A DNA stretch of 56,691 nucleotides from Bacteroidaceae bacterium (GCA_024683455.1 JAIKYE010000046.1:1-56691), one strand, 5' to 3'; positions 1 to 10,712 are shown, counted from the first letter of the stretch. The notes: generated by a model from the letters alone, not told the origin. A program made the numbers and translations.

Positions 1-1
1 C

Positions 2-3000
2 AATATTAAGACCGATGTGGGAGGAACAGGACTTTTTGGATCTGTAGTTGATGCAACTATCAAGAATCTTGTACTTGATGGTAGCGTTGAATCCTCTCAG
101 AAGTGGATTGGTGGTATTGCCGGTATTACACGTGGTAACAAAACCCTTATTGAGAATGTTCTTGTAAAATCTACTGTTAGATTCACAGGTACTGGCGATT
201 CCACTGCTGGTGGTCTCTGCGGTGACATGGAACATGCATTTACCGTTAATAACTGTGCATTTGTCGGCTCGTTCGATATACCCAACGGTACAAATGTGGG
301 CGGTTTTGTAAGCTGGACAGGTGGCGGTAAGTTCAATAACTGTTACGTTGCTCCGGTAGAGGTTTCAGGTGAGTCTTACAAGGACTTTGTTCATGGCGGT
401 TCTGGTAGCTGCAATAATTGTTATGCAGTGGACAAAAACGACGAAAAGCTTAGCAACGGTGAACTCTGCTACTTGTTGAGCGATAAGAAGTTCCATAATC
501 CTGCATGGTATCAGCTCATCGGAGTGGATGAATATCCTAATCATGATTCTTCACGTGGTGCAGTTATTATGATTGGCCAGCAGTATTATTCATTAGCAGA
601 AAGTACTGTCTCTGGAGTAGTTGAGGCTCTTCAGTCTCACTATACTAATTTGTATGAAGATTCTATTGCCTATACAGGTGTTGTAGAGGATTTTTATAGC
701 AAGATGGAGAAGTTGGAAGACGTAACTACCGTTGCCCAGCTTGAAGATGCATTGGATACTCTTTATGCAGGCAAGGCTGTAGTAGAGGCAAGTATCGCAG
801 TCTATAAGAGGTATCAGGATAAGTGCGAGGAGATAAAGGTCTATCTAGATGAACATGATGATTTCTCTGGTCCTGCACGTGATGCCCTTGAGTCTTATCT
901 TGAGGATGACTACCCAGAGATTTGGGAGGCTCACGAACTTCCCGACTCAGTAATTGAGAAGGAGATCGTACATGTAGAAGAGATGTTAACTCTGGCTATT
1001 CAGAACGGAATCATTCCTGGTACTGAGGTGACCAACTTGTTTGTCAATACAGACTTCCAGAGCGGAATCCAGGACGGCTGGGCTTCCAGCATGAATAAGT
1101 ATGCCACTACACACAGCACCGTAACCATAGAAGAAAAGCCATACTATGGTTGTGAAGCTTGGAACACTAAGTTTGATATGCATCAGACTGCCAAAGGTCT
1201 GCAGCCTGGTTACTATTTGGTAAGCGTTCAGGGTGCATTCCGTCCCAGCAACGACCGCTATAGCTACAATTATGCTGCCCAGATTTATGCTAACGACAAT
1301 GTTAACTACCTGCAGACGGTAATAGAAGATTACGTAAATGCCGCTGCTGCTATGAACGGTCAGAATGTATATCTAAGCCAAATGGGTGGTGGTAATACTA
1401 CTTTCGACCTTCCTATCTACGAGGATTTGCTTAGCACTTCAGACGACACAGGAACTCTGGATATTCTTGGTTATGCTGTTCACGGTCCTTCAGGTATGGC
1501 TGTTGCCGGCTATGCTGGTCGTTATGTCAACTACATCATAGCTAAGGTTGAGGCTGACAGCCTGACTATTGGTATTACCAATCCTGGCACCAACTATGGC
1601 AGTGACTGGACAGGCTTCTCTTCATTCAAGGTTGTTTACGCCGGTGACGATAATACTGCCGAGGAGTATATCGATCAGGCTCTTGAGAGCATGGTTGCTC
1701 GTGCAATAGCTATTCTTGAGCAATACAGAAGCGAAAGAGTGCTGAAATTCCTGCTTGATGAGGGCCAGTGTCCCAGTTATCCTGCGGATCTGAAGACCGC
1801 ATTTGAGGAAGCTGTTGCCGCTGCAGATGCAGCAAAAGGCGTAGAAGCTAAGATGGCTGTTGTCAAGACCTTGAGTCAGTTGTTCAAGGACTTCTACGAG
1901 GCTCGTCAGGCTTATCTGGAAGTTTACAAGGCTGGTATAGATGCAGAAGTTGCCATTGGAGAAATTGTTAACTATCTGGGTGACGATGTCGATGCTGTTT
2001 ACAATCAGGTTGCAGGAATTCTTGACGGTTATGCCAGCGGAACCTATTCAATAGAGGAGGCTAAGAATATGACGATGTTCAAGGAGAAGCCTCTTGCTGA
2101 TGTTCTTCCTTCTCTGGTGGATGGTTATTACGAGATTGGCTCTCCTATGCATTTTATGTATTTCCATGCGGTTGCAAGTAAATCAAACAATAAGGCAAAT
2201 GCCAAATTGATAAACGATGTTGATATGGCATCTGTTGTTGATTTACACCCCATTTCAGGAACCTATAGCGGCACCTTCGATGGCCAGGGTTTTGCTCTTA
2301 GCAATGTTGATATTGCTTGCGATCCCCAAATCACCACTCAGTGTACTGCTCTCTTTAATACTATTAATGGTGCTACCATTAAGAACCTGAAGCTAACGGG
2401 TAAGATTGTGGCTACTGATAAGTTTATGGGAACCCTTGCTGGTTGGTGCTCTAAATCTACTATCGAGAACTGCGAGATTGCCATTCATATGGTATCCGCC
2501 ATGGGAACAGAAGGTAACACTGTCGATGGTACTCATGGTGGTTTGTTTGGTAACCATGCAAAAGGTGGAGCAGGAACTACGATAACGAATTGTCTTATCC
2601 ATAATAAATTTGATGGTCCCAACACTAAGTGCTGGGCAGGTATCAGTGGTTGGGCAGATTCTAATTATTCTGTAAACAACTGTCTGGTCATCAATGATGT
2701 TGCTGATATTAGCAAAGAAAGCGGTAGTGCTGCTATTGGTCGTGGTACGGCGCCTACGCTTAACGGTGCCTACAACTTACAGAATCTCGGTGATAAACAA
2801 GGTACAAAGATTACAGAAGATCAGCTGGCAAGCGGTGAGATTTGCTTCAAACTCAACGGCGGTGCTGAGATTCCTGTCTGGTATCAGACCTTAGGTGAGG
2901 ATGCATATCCTGTTTTGGATAAGACTCATTTGGAAGTTCTGTATGACGAGAACAAGGGCTACTATAATTGGTCAGATGATCCTAATGGTATAGAAAACGT

Positions 3001-3112
3001 TAACGTTAATGATAACGTCAACAAGGAAGGTATCTACAACTTGGCTGGTCAGCGATTGAGCAGGATGCAGAAGGGCATCAACATCGTTGGTGGTAAGAAA
3101 ATCTTGTATTAA
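2..3112 (+). CDS. Giant GLUG/beta-helix surface protein, 5'-truncated by window edge
   Basis: The frame is open from base 2, so the gene starts upstream of the window; about 1036 residues are visible. Order from the visible N-terminus: a GLUG-type beta-helix block with NCY/NC turn repeats (about 1-180), a helical spacer (190-330), a jelly-roll-like block with GCEAWN, DMHQT, GYYLVSVQGAFRPSN and GSDWTGF motifs (340-560), a second helical spacer (560-690), a second GLUG block with TFDGQGFALSNV (700-960), and a C-terminal tail with YNLAGQRLSRMQKGINIVGG. This tail type is common on exported Bacteroidales proteins and may act as a sorting signal; that is inference. It is a shorter paralogue of the next two genes and lacks their propeller-like region. 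Probably a cell-surface or secreted adhesin or glycan-binding protein; no catalytic motif seen. Confidence 0.85.
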   Translation, partial: NIKTDVGGTGLFGSVVDATIKNLVLDGSVESSQKWIGGIAGITRGNKTLIENVLVKSTVRFTGTGDSTAGGLCGDMEHAFTVNNCAFVGSFDIPNGTNVGGFVSWTGGGKFNNCYVAPVEVSGESYKDFVHGGSGSCNNCYAVDKNDEKLSNGELCYLLSDKKFHNPAWYQLIGVDEYPNHDSSRGAVIMIGQQYYSLAESTVSGVVEALQSHYTNLYEDSIAYTGVVEDFYSKMEKLEDVTTVAQLEDALDTLYAGKAVVEASIAVYKRYQDKCEEIKVYLDEHDDFSGPARDALESYLEDDYPEIWEAHELPDSVIEKEIVHVEEMLTLAIQNGIIPGTEVTNLFVNTDFQSGIQDGWASSMNKYATTHSTVTIEEKPYYGCEAWNTKFDMHQTAKGLQPGYYLVSVQGAFRPSNDRYSYNYAAQIYANDNVNYLQTVIEDYVNAAAAMNGQNVYLSQMGGGNTTFDLPIYEDLLSTSDDTGTLDILGYAVHGPSGMAVAGYAGRYVNYIIAKVEADSLTIGITNPGTNYGSDWTGFSSFKVVYAGDDNTAEEYIDQALESMVARAIAILEQYRSERVLKFLLDEGQCPSYPADLKTAFEEAVAAADAAKGVEAKMAVVKTLSQLFKDFYEARQAYLEVYKAGIDAEVAIGEIVNYLGDDVDAVYNQVAGILDGYASGTYSIEEAKNMTMFKEKPLADVLPSLVDGYYEIGSPMHFMYFHAVASKSNNKANAKLINDVDMASVVDLHPISGTYSGTFDGQGFALSNVDIACDPQITTQCTALFNTINGATIKNLKLTGKIVATDKFMGTLAGWCSKSTIENCEIAIHMVSAMGTEGNTVDGTHGGLFGNHAKGGAGTTITNCLIHNKFDGPNTKCWAGISGWADSNYSVNNCLVINDVADISKESGSAAIGRGTAPTLNGAYNLQNLGDKQGTKITEDQLASGEICFKLNGGAEIPVWYQTLGEDAYPVLDKTHLEVLYDENKGYYNWSDDPNGIENVNVNDNVNKEGIYNLAGQRLSRMQKGINIVGGKKILY

Positions 3113-3137
3113 TAGACATTGTCTATATATAATCCCA

Positions 3138-3179
3138 AGAGGGGGCGTAGCACGACAGGAGGCTACGCCCCCTTTTTTG
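3138..3179 (+). terminator. Rho-independent terminator after first giant gene
   Basis: An 11-bp GC-rich stem (GGGGGCGTAGC at 3141-3151 with GCTACGCCCCC at 3162-3172) is followed by six T residues, 26 bases past the stop codon. Confidence 0.9.
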
Positions 3180-3297
3180 GTATATATACTCCAAACCCAT
3201 CCTAATCAGCATCTATTGTGAATAGCAATGTGATGAGACAAATTACAATTCCGATTTTACACCATATGGCTGTTTCGTAAAATTTTCTGTTAAAAAG

Positions 3298-3328
3298 TTT
3301 GTTATATAGTTAATTGTTGTTATCTTTG
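3298..3328 (+). promoter_or_regulatory. Bacteroidetes-type promoter of the 2375-residue gene
   Basis: TTTG at 3298-3301 and TATCTTTG at 3321-3328 are separated by 19 bases, the canonical -33/-7 arrangement for the primary sigma factor of Bacteroidetes. The predicted 5' leader is about 70 bases. Confidence 0.8.
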
Positions 3329-3405
3329 TGAAACTATACGACCTAAAAAACGACTTTTTTAAACTTACTTTATTGTTAACTTTATAAACTTAAACTAATC
3401 ATTCT

Positions 3406-6400
3406 ATGGGTAGAAAACTACTTCATTTGTGTTTGATGACCATCATGATGGTCTTAAGCACAGTTGCGTATGCGCTGGATAAGACAGACGGCGTATATCA
3501 GATTGGTACAGCGGAGGACTTTAACGAGTTCGCCGCACTCGTCAATGATGGTAATGTCACAGCCAATGCCGCGCTGACAGCCGACATTGACCTGGGCATG
3601 ACGTTCACCATGGTCGGTGTTAATGATGGTAATGGTGCCTATCATGGCACCTTCGACGGCAAGGGCCACACCATCAAGTTTAACATGTTTTCCAAGGAGA
3701 ACTATGCGGCAGTCTTCCGCTACGTTGGTTGGCGTGCTGTTATTCAGAACCTAAAGGTTGAGGGTACTATCGACACCAACAGCAAGTTTGCTGCAGGTCT
3801 TGCCGGACGTAACCGCGGCACCATCCGCAACTGCTGGACCGACATTACCATTAACAGTACTGTGGCGGGTGATGCTACCCACGGTGGCCTTGCTGGAACA
3901 GCAACGAATGGTGCCATCATTGAGAACTGTTTGGTGAAAGTTGCCATTTTGGGTAATGCTACTCAGAACTGTGGCGGTGTCGTTGGTTGGGCAGATTCTA
4001 AGGTGAATATCGTGAACTGTCTGCTTCTCAACGACGAGAGTTCCTTTGACATCTCTAACGGCAATAGCCGTAACCTTAGCCGTAACGATGGCAATGTTCT
4101 TGGCGTTGTTAATCTTGCGGCTTACAAAGCGGATTCCTACACTACTCGTCCTACTCCTTTTTGCTACAACAACTATGTTACAACCAATTGGGATCTTAAT
4201 AACAAAAACTCTAAGGGTTTTACCCTTGTTCCTTACGCAGACCTTGCTGACGGTAAGATTTGCTATCAGTTGAATAACGATCAGAGCAGAATTGCTTGGG
4301 TTCAGCGGATTGGAACAGATCCCTTCCCTGTTCCTGCGCCATTTGGCAGTGGGCAGGTTTATGCTTCCGGTCCTACTGATTGTAAGGGTACCTCTGATGC
4401 TACTCTTACTTATAGCAATACAGCCAGCAATGCTGTTGCTACAACTCACCAGTTCGATAAATATGGTATCTGTACCGAGTGCGGTTTGTACAACTTCCAT
4501 ATCTTCGACCTCGACGACGCCACTAAGTGTGACAAGGATACTCGTACCGTGTTCCTCGGCTCGAAGGATGATTTCGTTGCAGCTGAAGGTCTGAACCGCG
4601 TTGTCAACGGCTTTAAGCTCCACATGAAGATGACGGCCGACGTCGAGTATATCTGCGAGCCTGGTCGCACCATTTTCAACAACAACGACTGGATAGAAGG
4701 TAACTTTGATGGTGACGGTCATGCACTTACCATTGAGATGACCGATATGGGTGACGAAGCAGCTCTTTTTCCTGTACGTCACTATGGTTCTGTGGAGAAC
4801 CTCATCATGCATGGTAAGATTGAGACAAGTGGTATGCACTGGGGCTCTATCTCCAACGATAGTTATGAGTCAGCAGTTCGCAACGTCTATTCAGATATCA
4901 ACATCACCTCTTCCCACGAAGGTGACAATACCGGAGGTGGTTTATTCGGTATGATACGTACTGGCAAGAACATAGACAATTGTATCTATGCAGGTACCAT
5001 CACCTTGCCAGGTGAAGGTTCGCCTTGTGCATGCGTCGGCGGCTTGGCCGGTTGGACACACGCCATGACCTCTATTACTAACTGTGCTATCCTTGGCCAT
5101 ATCTATGGTGCTGGTGATCAGTGTGCACAAAGCAAAACAGAAAATTCTAGCAATGTGGCTCGTAATTGGGGCAATATCGAATGTAAAAATGTATATGTTG
5201 CAAATCCCATTCAGGGTAAGGACATTAAAGACCAAGACAAATACATCCACTACGAGAATACCGACGGTATTGCTAACGGAGAGCTTGCATTCTTGTTGAA
5301 TGGCAAGCAGCAGGGTCTTGAGCGCTTCTGGCAGAGGATTGGTACAGACGCAATGCCTTTGCCCATACCAAAAGAAGGCGGACTCATCTATTCTGCTGCA
5401 TCACGCTATACCTGCGACGGAACGCCCGTGGGGGCAATATATCAGAATACGCCTGCAGGCGAGCCTAATCTTGATCCTCATGAATTCGACAAATTGGGCC
5501 TCTGTACTAAGTGTGGAGCTATCCAGGAAGATTTTATGACTCCCGTCGATGGATGGTACGAGATTGGCACTCCTGAGCAGTTCCTGTGGTGGAGCAACTA
5601 TGCTTCCAAGCATCTGGATGCCAGTGCCAAGCTGGTTGCTGATATAGATTTGGATGATTACAACGAGACCATTGAAAGGGATGGTAATGTTTACACCGTT
5701 ACCCCGAAATTTGCTCAGGTAGGTAGCGAGTATGCTCCTTTCTATGGTAATTTTGACGGTCAGTCTCATACTATCAGCAACCTTAATATTTATTTGCTTG
5801 GCAAGAGAGGTTGCGGTCTTATCAGTGTGATGAACAGCCAGCCCGATGATAAGTTGAGCGAACGCGGTCTCACTGCCGATCAGGCACGTGCAGAGGAAGG
5901 TGTATATGTCAAGGACGTCATCCTCGACGAGACCTGTTCTATCACTGGCGGTGGCTATACTGGTATCGTAGGTATGGGAGCTCCATGGGCAGGTCATGTC
6001 ACCATCACTGGTTGTATGAACCTTGGTGATGTTTATGTTGTTGACGGTACAAACGGTGCTGGTATCTATGGTTGCTCCATGGGCTCTGCCTGCCGTGTCA
6101 CTATCAATGCCTGCGGTATGATTGGTGATATCCATGTAACTGATAATAATAATAGCTCAGGTAAGCCGCGCACGGAGAACGGTTCATTCTCAGGATGGCT
6201 TGGCAGCTATGCGGAGGTAACCAATTGCTTTGCCTTGGGTGAGGTAGAACTTATCGACCCCAACCGTGGTTTCGCCCGTCACTCGGCTGGTGCATACAAC
6301 AGTGGAGCTGTCATTGTCAAGAACTGTTATGCACTCGATGGTATTGGTATCAAGCAGGTGGATAATGATGACAAGAAGGAGGATGTATCCTTCGTAAGTA

Positions 6401-9400
6401 TGGATGATTTGGAAACAGGTTCCATCACATGGAAGGCAAACGGAAGTCAGTTCCGTAATCCCGTATGGTATCAGACGTTGGAAAAAGACCAATATCCTTA
6501 TCCTGTTCCCACTCACGGCGTAGTTATCTATGCAACGGGTAAGTACTTCTCTATGCTTACCAAGGAAGACATTACTGATGTGGCTACTGCTATTCAGGCA
6601 GATGAGGACGCTACCTTGGGTGAGGATCCCATTGCTACCCAGGCTGTAATTGATAAACTTACAGCTACAATCGATGCTTTGTCTGATGTGAATACTATTG
6701 ACGGACTTGCAGATGCTTTGGATTCTCTTTCTGTAGCAAAGAAAGCTTTCACAGAGAATGCTGCAGTCTATAAGGCTTACATGGATAAGTGTAAGGAGAT
6801 TAAGGACTATTTGGACGAGAAAAAAGACTTTTCCGGTGAACTTCGTGATGAGCTTGAGTACTATCTTGCCGAGACTGACGATCCCAGCGAGACCAATCCT
6901 CTCGGTACCTACCAGTACATTATTGAAGAACATACTGCTACTGTCGAGGAGATCAAGGCAGAGACGGAGCGCGTAGCTAAGTGGCTCCAGGAGGCTATAG
7001 AAAGTGGTTATATTCCTGGAACAGACATTAGTGGCTTGATTCCCAACAGTGATTTCAGTAAGGAAAGAAATAATTGGACGAATGGTTGGTGCAACGGTTA
7101 CGGCCAGTGTAAGGATACTGCCGAAAAGACCTACTATGGTGTAGAGGCTTGGAACGCAACAGGTGATATGCATCAGTCAGTCGAAGGCATGAAGCCCGGC
7201 TACTATTTGGTAGGTATCAACGGTGCTTTCCGTCCCAGCAATAACCGTTACAGCACAAACTATGCTGCCGGTATCTATGCAAATGGTATCTTTAACTATT
7301 TCCCAGCTGTTAACGAGGATATCGTACTCGTAAATGATACTGTAGATCAGGGGAACTGTAACCTGCATGGCGCAGGTGCCTTGGATCTTGCCATTTATGA
7401 TGACGGTTACTCTACCGATGACAGTAATGGAGCAGAACTTCTCGGATATGCTGTTCATGGTGAGACAGGTATGGCTATCGCAGCTATGGCTAACCGCTAT
7501 CAGGCTTATACCATTGCTAACGTAGGCGAGGACGGTAAGCTCACCATCGGTATCAAGAACCCTGGTACCAAGTATGGCAACGACTGGACAGGATGGGGTG
7601 CATTGAAGGTTGTTTACTGCGGTGATGATGAAACCGTATGCAATGAAGCTCTTGACAAGGTTATTGAGAATATGAAAGAGCGTGCTCTGACAATTCTTGC
7701 TTATAAGCCAGATCAAGACGCGGAAGATCCTGCAGCAGGTCCCAACTTCCCCGCAGCCCTGAAGGAAGACTTGGAAGCCCTTGTTGCTCAGGCTGATGGA
7801 GCTGAAGATGTTGCAGCCAAGGCTGAACTTGCTGCAAAGTTCTCTGACATCTTCCAGCAAATCTACGAAGGCAAGCAGGCTTACCTCCAGCTCGCCAAGA
7901 CTGCAAAAATACTTGAATATATTGATCGTGGTAACCTAAACATCGTTCAGAAGAATCCTGAAACAGGAGAATGGCAGGAAACTGAGAATCTTCTGTACAG
8001 TATGGATGAGTCTGATGCTCTCTATGCTGCAGCTCAAAATTTGTTAATTGCCTATGCGGATGGTTCATACAGCATAGAAGAAGCACTGAACCCATCGGTA
8101 TTGAAAGACCCTATAATAGCCAGTATTATCCCTGCTCTGGCAGAGGATGGATATTATATGATTTCTACTCCCAAGCATTTTGCCTCTTATCGTACAATTG
8201 CCAGCGAGGTGGATGCTACCGCCAAGGCTAAGCTTGTAAATGATGTAGATATGACGGGCATAGCTATGCAGCCCATCGGTCATAACAGATCTGGTGAAGG
8301 TGGCATTCATATCTACCGTGGTACATTAGATGGTCAAGGACATGCACTTACTAATGTATATATCAGCGAGGACTATATGGTGGATGGTGAGCCCGCAACA
8401 CTGTTCTACGAACTGAAGGGTTCTACCGTTAAGAACTTTAAGCTGACCGGTGAATACTACAACACTCAGAACAATAAGTTCATGGGTGGTCTTACACGTT
8501 GGACATCTGAAAACTCTACCATCGATAACTGCGAGATTGAAGTTGTTATGCACTCCTTTATCGAGGGTGACGGTACTCATGGTGGTGTAGTAGGTGTTAG
8601 CGCTGCTGGTACGGTTATCAAGAATTGTCTTGTAAATGTAACGATGATTGGCGAAGGAAAAGAGCCTACATATAACTGTGGCGGTGTAGTAGGATGGGCA
8701 AATAGTACTCCTACCATTTCTAATACATTGATTCTTTCTCAGTATCAGAATATTACAAAGGGAGACAACTCCAACACCATTGGCCGTAACGGATATACAG
8801 CAAACAACGTTTATTATATAGAACGAAGCATGATTGGTAACACAGATGGTGGTACTAAGGCTACTGATGAGGCATTGGCAAGCGGTGAGATCTGTTGGGC
8901 ACTGAATGGCAACTCTGCCGAGAATCCTTACTGGTTCCAGAGATTAGGAACGGATGCTATGCCTCATCTGTTTGGTGGTGGTATAGTCTGGAAGGTTGAC
9001 GACGAGTATCAGAATACCCGTCCTAACCCACAGCTCAATGCCTTTGCATCTAATTTGAGCACAGCTACCAATGCCAGTCAGGTTGCCGTAGCTTATACCC
9101 TGAATGCTCAGGCTAAGAGTGCAGCCATCAACTTCTATGTCGGTGACGAACTCAGGTACTCTCACGTACTGAAGGATGGAGAACTTATGGCAGGTGGCCA
9201 TGAGGTGGTTGTCGATAACAGCCTCTTAGGTGTTGCTGCCGGCACTAAGATGACATATGAACTGGATGTTACGAGTGTTGGTGTTAAGACTCCGACAAAG
9301 GTTGGTGAGAGTTACAAGGTATGGGGTCCTTACGGAATGGCCATCAATAACAATCCAGCCAGCAAGGGCTTTGGCCAGATACTCTTGGCAGAGTCTTATC

Positions 9401-10533
9401 CTGAGGAGATTGATAATATCTATATCTCTCATAACAAGCCTGGTGCTCTGTATGCATTCGATGCTAACTTCCAGCCCATCAATGCAGCAGACGGTACTCC
9501 TGGCTTCTATGGCGGACTTTCCATCAAGGGAGAGACTCCTCTTGCTATCGTAGGTAATTACAAATTCGACCTCAAGGATCTTCGCTTCACAGAGGACGGA
9601 CGTCTCTTCGTGGCTCGTGCTTCAGGTACCAACAGCAGCTCTGTATATGAGATCAACCCAGAGAACCTTGATGAGCCTTGGAAGCCCGTCTTCAAGGGTG
9701 GTACGCTGGATGAGGCTACTGGTATAACCTATGTAGGCGAACAGGAGCAGAACCGTATGGCACTTAGCTTGGCATTCGAAGGCAAGGGCGAAAACCTGAA
9801 GATGTATGTCTTGGGCGCTCAGCGCAGCGACGGTGAACACAACGCTACCGACTATAACTGCTCTGTCTATAACCTTGGTACAGCTACAGAATGGACAGGT
9901 GCTCCTTCTGCCAGCTTCGATCCTCTCAATGGTAAATATACCTACTCATCCTATTCTGTAGGTATCCACGAGGATGGTCTGGGTGGTCTTTGGTTCGTTC
10001 AGAACCAGCACTCTGAAGAGTATCCCGCCCTCAAGCATTTCAACGCAGCAGAAGGCAAGGAGGACTATAGTGATATCACAACCTCTACCAATGGAGGAAG
10101 GATTGCCGTTACTACCGATGGTAAATACCTGGCCATCCCCATGGGCAGCGGTAAGATTGTTCTCTACGAGAGCACTTATGAGCCTAATGCCATTGGTGAG
10201 ATTACCATCAAGCCATTCAAGATAATCAACGTATCTGAGTCATCTATTGCAAGCTTGGCATTCGACTATGCAAACAACCTGTATGTAGCTTCCGGAGGCA
10301 CAGAGACATTCAGCCGCTATGCTATCCCCAGTTGGAACGACAACAAGGCTGTAACTCCTTGCGCCGAAGGCTTCACAGTAGGTACCGATAGTGGTGATCC
10401 TGATGCAATAAAGAGCCTCACCCCAGCCCTCTCCGAAGGCGAGGGAGCTATATACAATATGGCTGGCTTGCGTGTAAGCAAGGCTCAGAAGGGTATCTAC
10501 ATTCAGGATGGCCGTAAGGTTGCGAATAAGTAA
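3406..10533 (+). CDS. Giant secreted GLUG/beta-helix, jelly-roll and propeller-like protein (2375 aa)
   Basis: The N-terminus MGRKLLHLCLMTIMMVLSTVAYA is a signal peptide. Approximate order: GLUG-type beta-helix block (27-310); an H-FDK-GICTECG Cys-pair motif (about 350-362); second GLUG block (365-660); a second Cys-pair motif HEFDKLGLCTKCG (about 691-703); third GLUG block (710-1040); helical spacer (1040-1200); jelly-roll-like block (1205-1410) with GVEAWN, DMHQS and GYYLVGINGAFRPSN; helical spacer (1410-1570); fourth GLUG block (1575-1860); a region with repeated FTEDGRLFVARASGT-like strands resembling a beta-propeller (about 1965-2330); and a tail YNMAGLRVSKAQKGIYIQDG. Likely a surface adhesin or polysaccharide-binding protein, with no enzyme motif recognised. 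It is the tandem paralogue of the gene at 10928. Just before the tail, SLTPALSEGEGA is encoded by a REP-like palindrome. Confidence 0.9.
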   Translation: MGRKLLHLCLMTIMMVLSTVAYALDKTDGVYQIGTAEDFNEFAALVNDGNVTANAALTADIDLGMTFTMVGVNDGNGAYHGTFDGKGHTIKFNMFSKENYAAVFRYVGWRAVIQNLKVEGTIDTNSKFAAGLAGRNRGTIRNCWTDITINSTVAGDATHGGLAGTATNGAIIENCLVKVAILGNATQNCGGVVGWADSKVNIVNCLLLNDESSFDISNGNSRNLSRNDGNVLGVVNLAAYKADSYTTRPTPFCYNNYVTTNWDLNNKNSKGFTLVPYADLADGKICYQLNNDQSRIAWVQRIGTDPFPVPAPFGSGQVYASGPTDCKGTSDATLTYSNTASNAVATTHQFDKYGICTECGLYNFHIFDLDDATKCDKDTRTVFLGSKDDFVAAEGLNRVVNGFKLHMKMTADVEYICEPGRTIFNNNDWIEGNFDGDGHALTIEMTDMGDEAALFPVRHYGSVENLIMHGKIETSGMHWGSISNDSYESAVRNVYSDINITSSHEGDNTGGGLFGMIRTGKNIDNCIYAGTITLPGEGSPCACVGGLAGWTHAMTSITNCAILGHIYGAGDQCAQSKTENSSNVARNWGNIECKNVYVANPIQGKDIKDQDKYIHYENTDGIANGELAFLLNGKQQGLERFWQRIGTDAMPLPIPKEGGLIYSAASRYTCDGTPVGAIYQNTPAGEPNLDPHEFDKLGLCTKCGAIQEDFMTPVDGWYEIGTPEQFLWWSNYASKHLDASAKLVADIDLDDYNETIERDGNVYTVTPKFAQVGSEYAPFYGNFDGQSHTISNLNIYLLGKRGCGLISVMNSQPDDKLSERGLTADQARAEEGVYVKDVILDETCSITGGGYTGIVGMGAPWAGHVTITGCMNLGDVYVVDGTNGAGIYGCSMGSACRVTINACGMIGDIHVTDNNNSSGKPRTENGSFSGWLGSYAEVTNCFALGEVELIDPNRGFARHSAGAYNSGAVIVKNCYALDGIGIKQVDNDDKKEDVSFVSMDDLETGSITWKANGSQFRNPVWYQTLEKDQYPYPVPTHGVVIYATGKYFSMLTKEDITDVATAIQADEDATLGEDPIATQAVIDKLTATIDALSDVNTIDGLADALDSLSVAKKAFTENAAVYKAYMDKCKEIKDYLDEKKDFSGELRDELEYYLAETDDPSETNPLGTYQYIIEEHTATVEEIKAETERVAKWLQEAIESGYIPGTDISGLIPNSDFSKERNNWTNGWCNGYGQCKDTAEKTYYGVEAWNATGDMHQSVEGMKPGYYLVGINGAFRPSNNRYSTNYAAGIYANGIFNYFPAVNEDIVLVNDTVDQGNCNLHGAGALDLAIYDDGYSTDDSNGAELLGYAVHGETGMAIAAMANRYQAYTIANVGEDGKLTIGIKNPGTKYGNDWTGWGALKVVYCGDDETVCNEALDKVIENMKERALTILAYKPDQDAEDPAAGPNFPAALKEDLEALVAQADGAEDVAAKAELAAKFSDIFQQIYEGKQAYLQLAKTAKILEYIDRGNLNIVQKNPETGEWQETENLLYSMDESDALYAAAQNLLIAYADGSYSIEEALNPSVLKDPIIASIIPALAEDGYYMISTPKHFASYRTIASEVDATAKAKLVNDVDMTGIAMQPIGHNRSGEGGIHIYRGTLDGQGHALTNVYISEDYMVDGEPATLFYELKGSTVKNFKLTGEYYNTQNNKFMGGLTRWTSENSTIDNCEIEVVMHSFIEGDGTHGGVVGVSAAGTVIKNCLVNVTMIGEGKEPTYNCGGVVGWANSTPTISNTLILSQYQNITKGDNSNTIGRNGYTANNVYYIERSMIGNTDGGTKATDEALASGEICWALNGNSAENPYWFQRLGTDAMPHLFGGGIVWKVDDEYQNTRPNPQLNAFASNLSTATNASQVAVAYTLNAQAKSAAINFYVGDELRYSHVLKDGELMAGGHEVVVDNSLLGVAAGTKMTYELDVTSVGVKTPTKVGESYKVWGPYGMAINNNPASKGFGQILLAESYPEEIDNIYISHNKPGALYAFDANFQPINAADGTPGFYGGLSIKGETPLAIVGNYKFDLKDLRFTEDGRLFVARASGTNSSSVYEINPENLDEPWKPVFKGGTLDEATGITYVGEQEQNRMALSLAFEGKGENLKMYVLGAQRSDGEHNATDYNCSVYNLGTATEWTGAPSASFDPLNGKYTYSSYSVGIHEDGLGGLWFVQNQHSEEYPALKHFNAAEGKEDYSDITTSTNGGRIAVTTDGKYLAIPMGSGKIVLYESTYEPNAIGEITIKPFKIINVSESSIASLAFDYANNLYVASGGTETFSRYAIPSWNDNKAVTPCAEGFTVGTDSGDPDAIKSLTPALSEGEGAIYNMAGLRVSKAQKGIYIQDGRKVANK

Positions 10534-10579
10534 CAGGAGAGTCTGGCTCAACGAAGTTAAGTAAATTCATTCTATATGC

Positions 10580-10618
10580 AAGAAGAGGGAGGCATCGGCT
10601 TCCCTCTTCTTTGTTTTT
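10580..10618 (+). terminator. Terminator after the 2375-residue gene
   Basis: A purine/pyrimidine stem (AAGAAGAGGGAGGC with GCTTCCCTCTTCTT, one G-T wobble) with an ATCG loop is followed by a T-rich tract TTGTTTTTA. Confidence 0.8.
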
Positions 10619-10644
10619 ATTGGAACAAAACTCAGCAAGCCGCT

Positions 10645-10712
10645 TTTACTGGTACGTGAAGCAGTATTTTTTTCTACGTGTGGCAGTAATTCTTTTCACG
10701 TGTACCAGTAAA
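10645..10712. repeat. Imperfect inverted repeat with a third related copy
   Basis: TTTACTGGTACGTGAA (10645-10660) is the reverse complement of TTCACGTGTACCAGTAAA (10695-10712) apart from a 2-base insertion. A third related copy, TACGTGTGGCAGTAAT, lies between them near 10675-10690. Function unknown: it may be an operator or a short dispersed intergenic repeat. Confidence 0.6.

Noticed and set aside
3751..4839. 362-codon minus-strand open frame inside the first complete giant gene, and similar long frames at 6190-7173, 13757-15184 and 37680-38486
   Set aside because: They lie opposite well-supported genes with signal peptides and domains, have no recognisable domains themselves, and arise from the codon bias of the sense strand.
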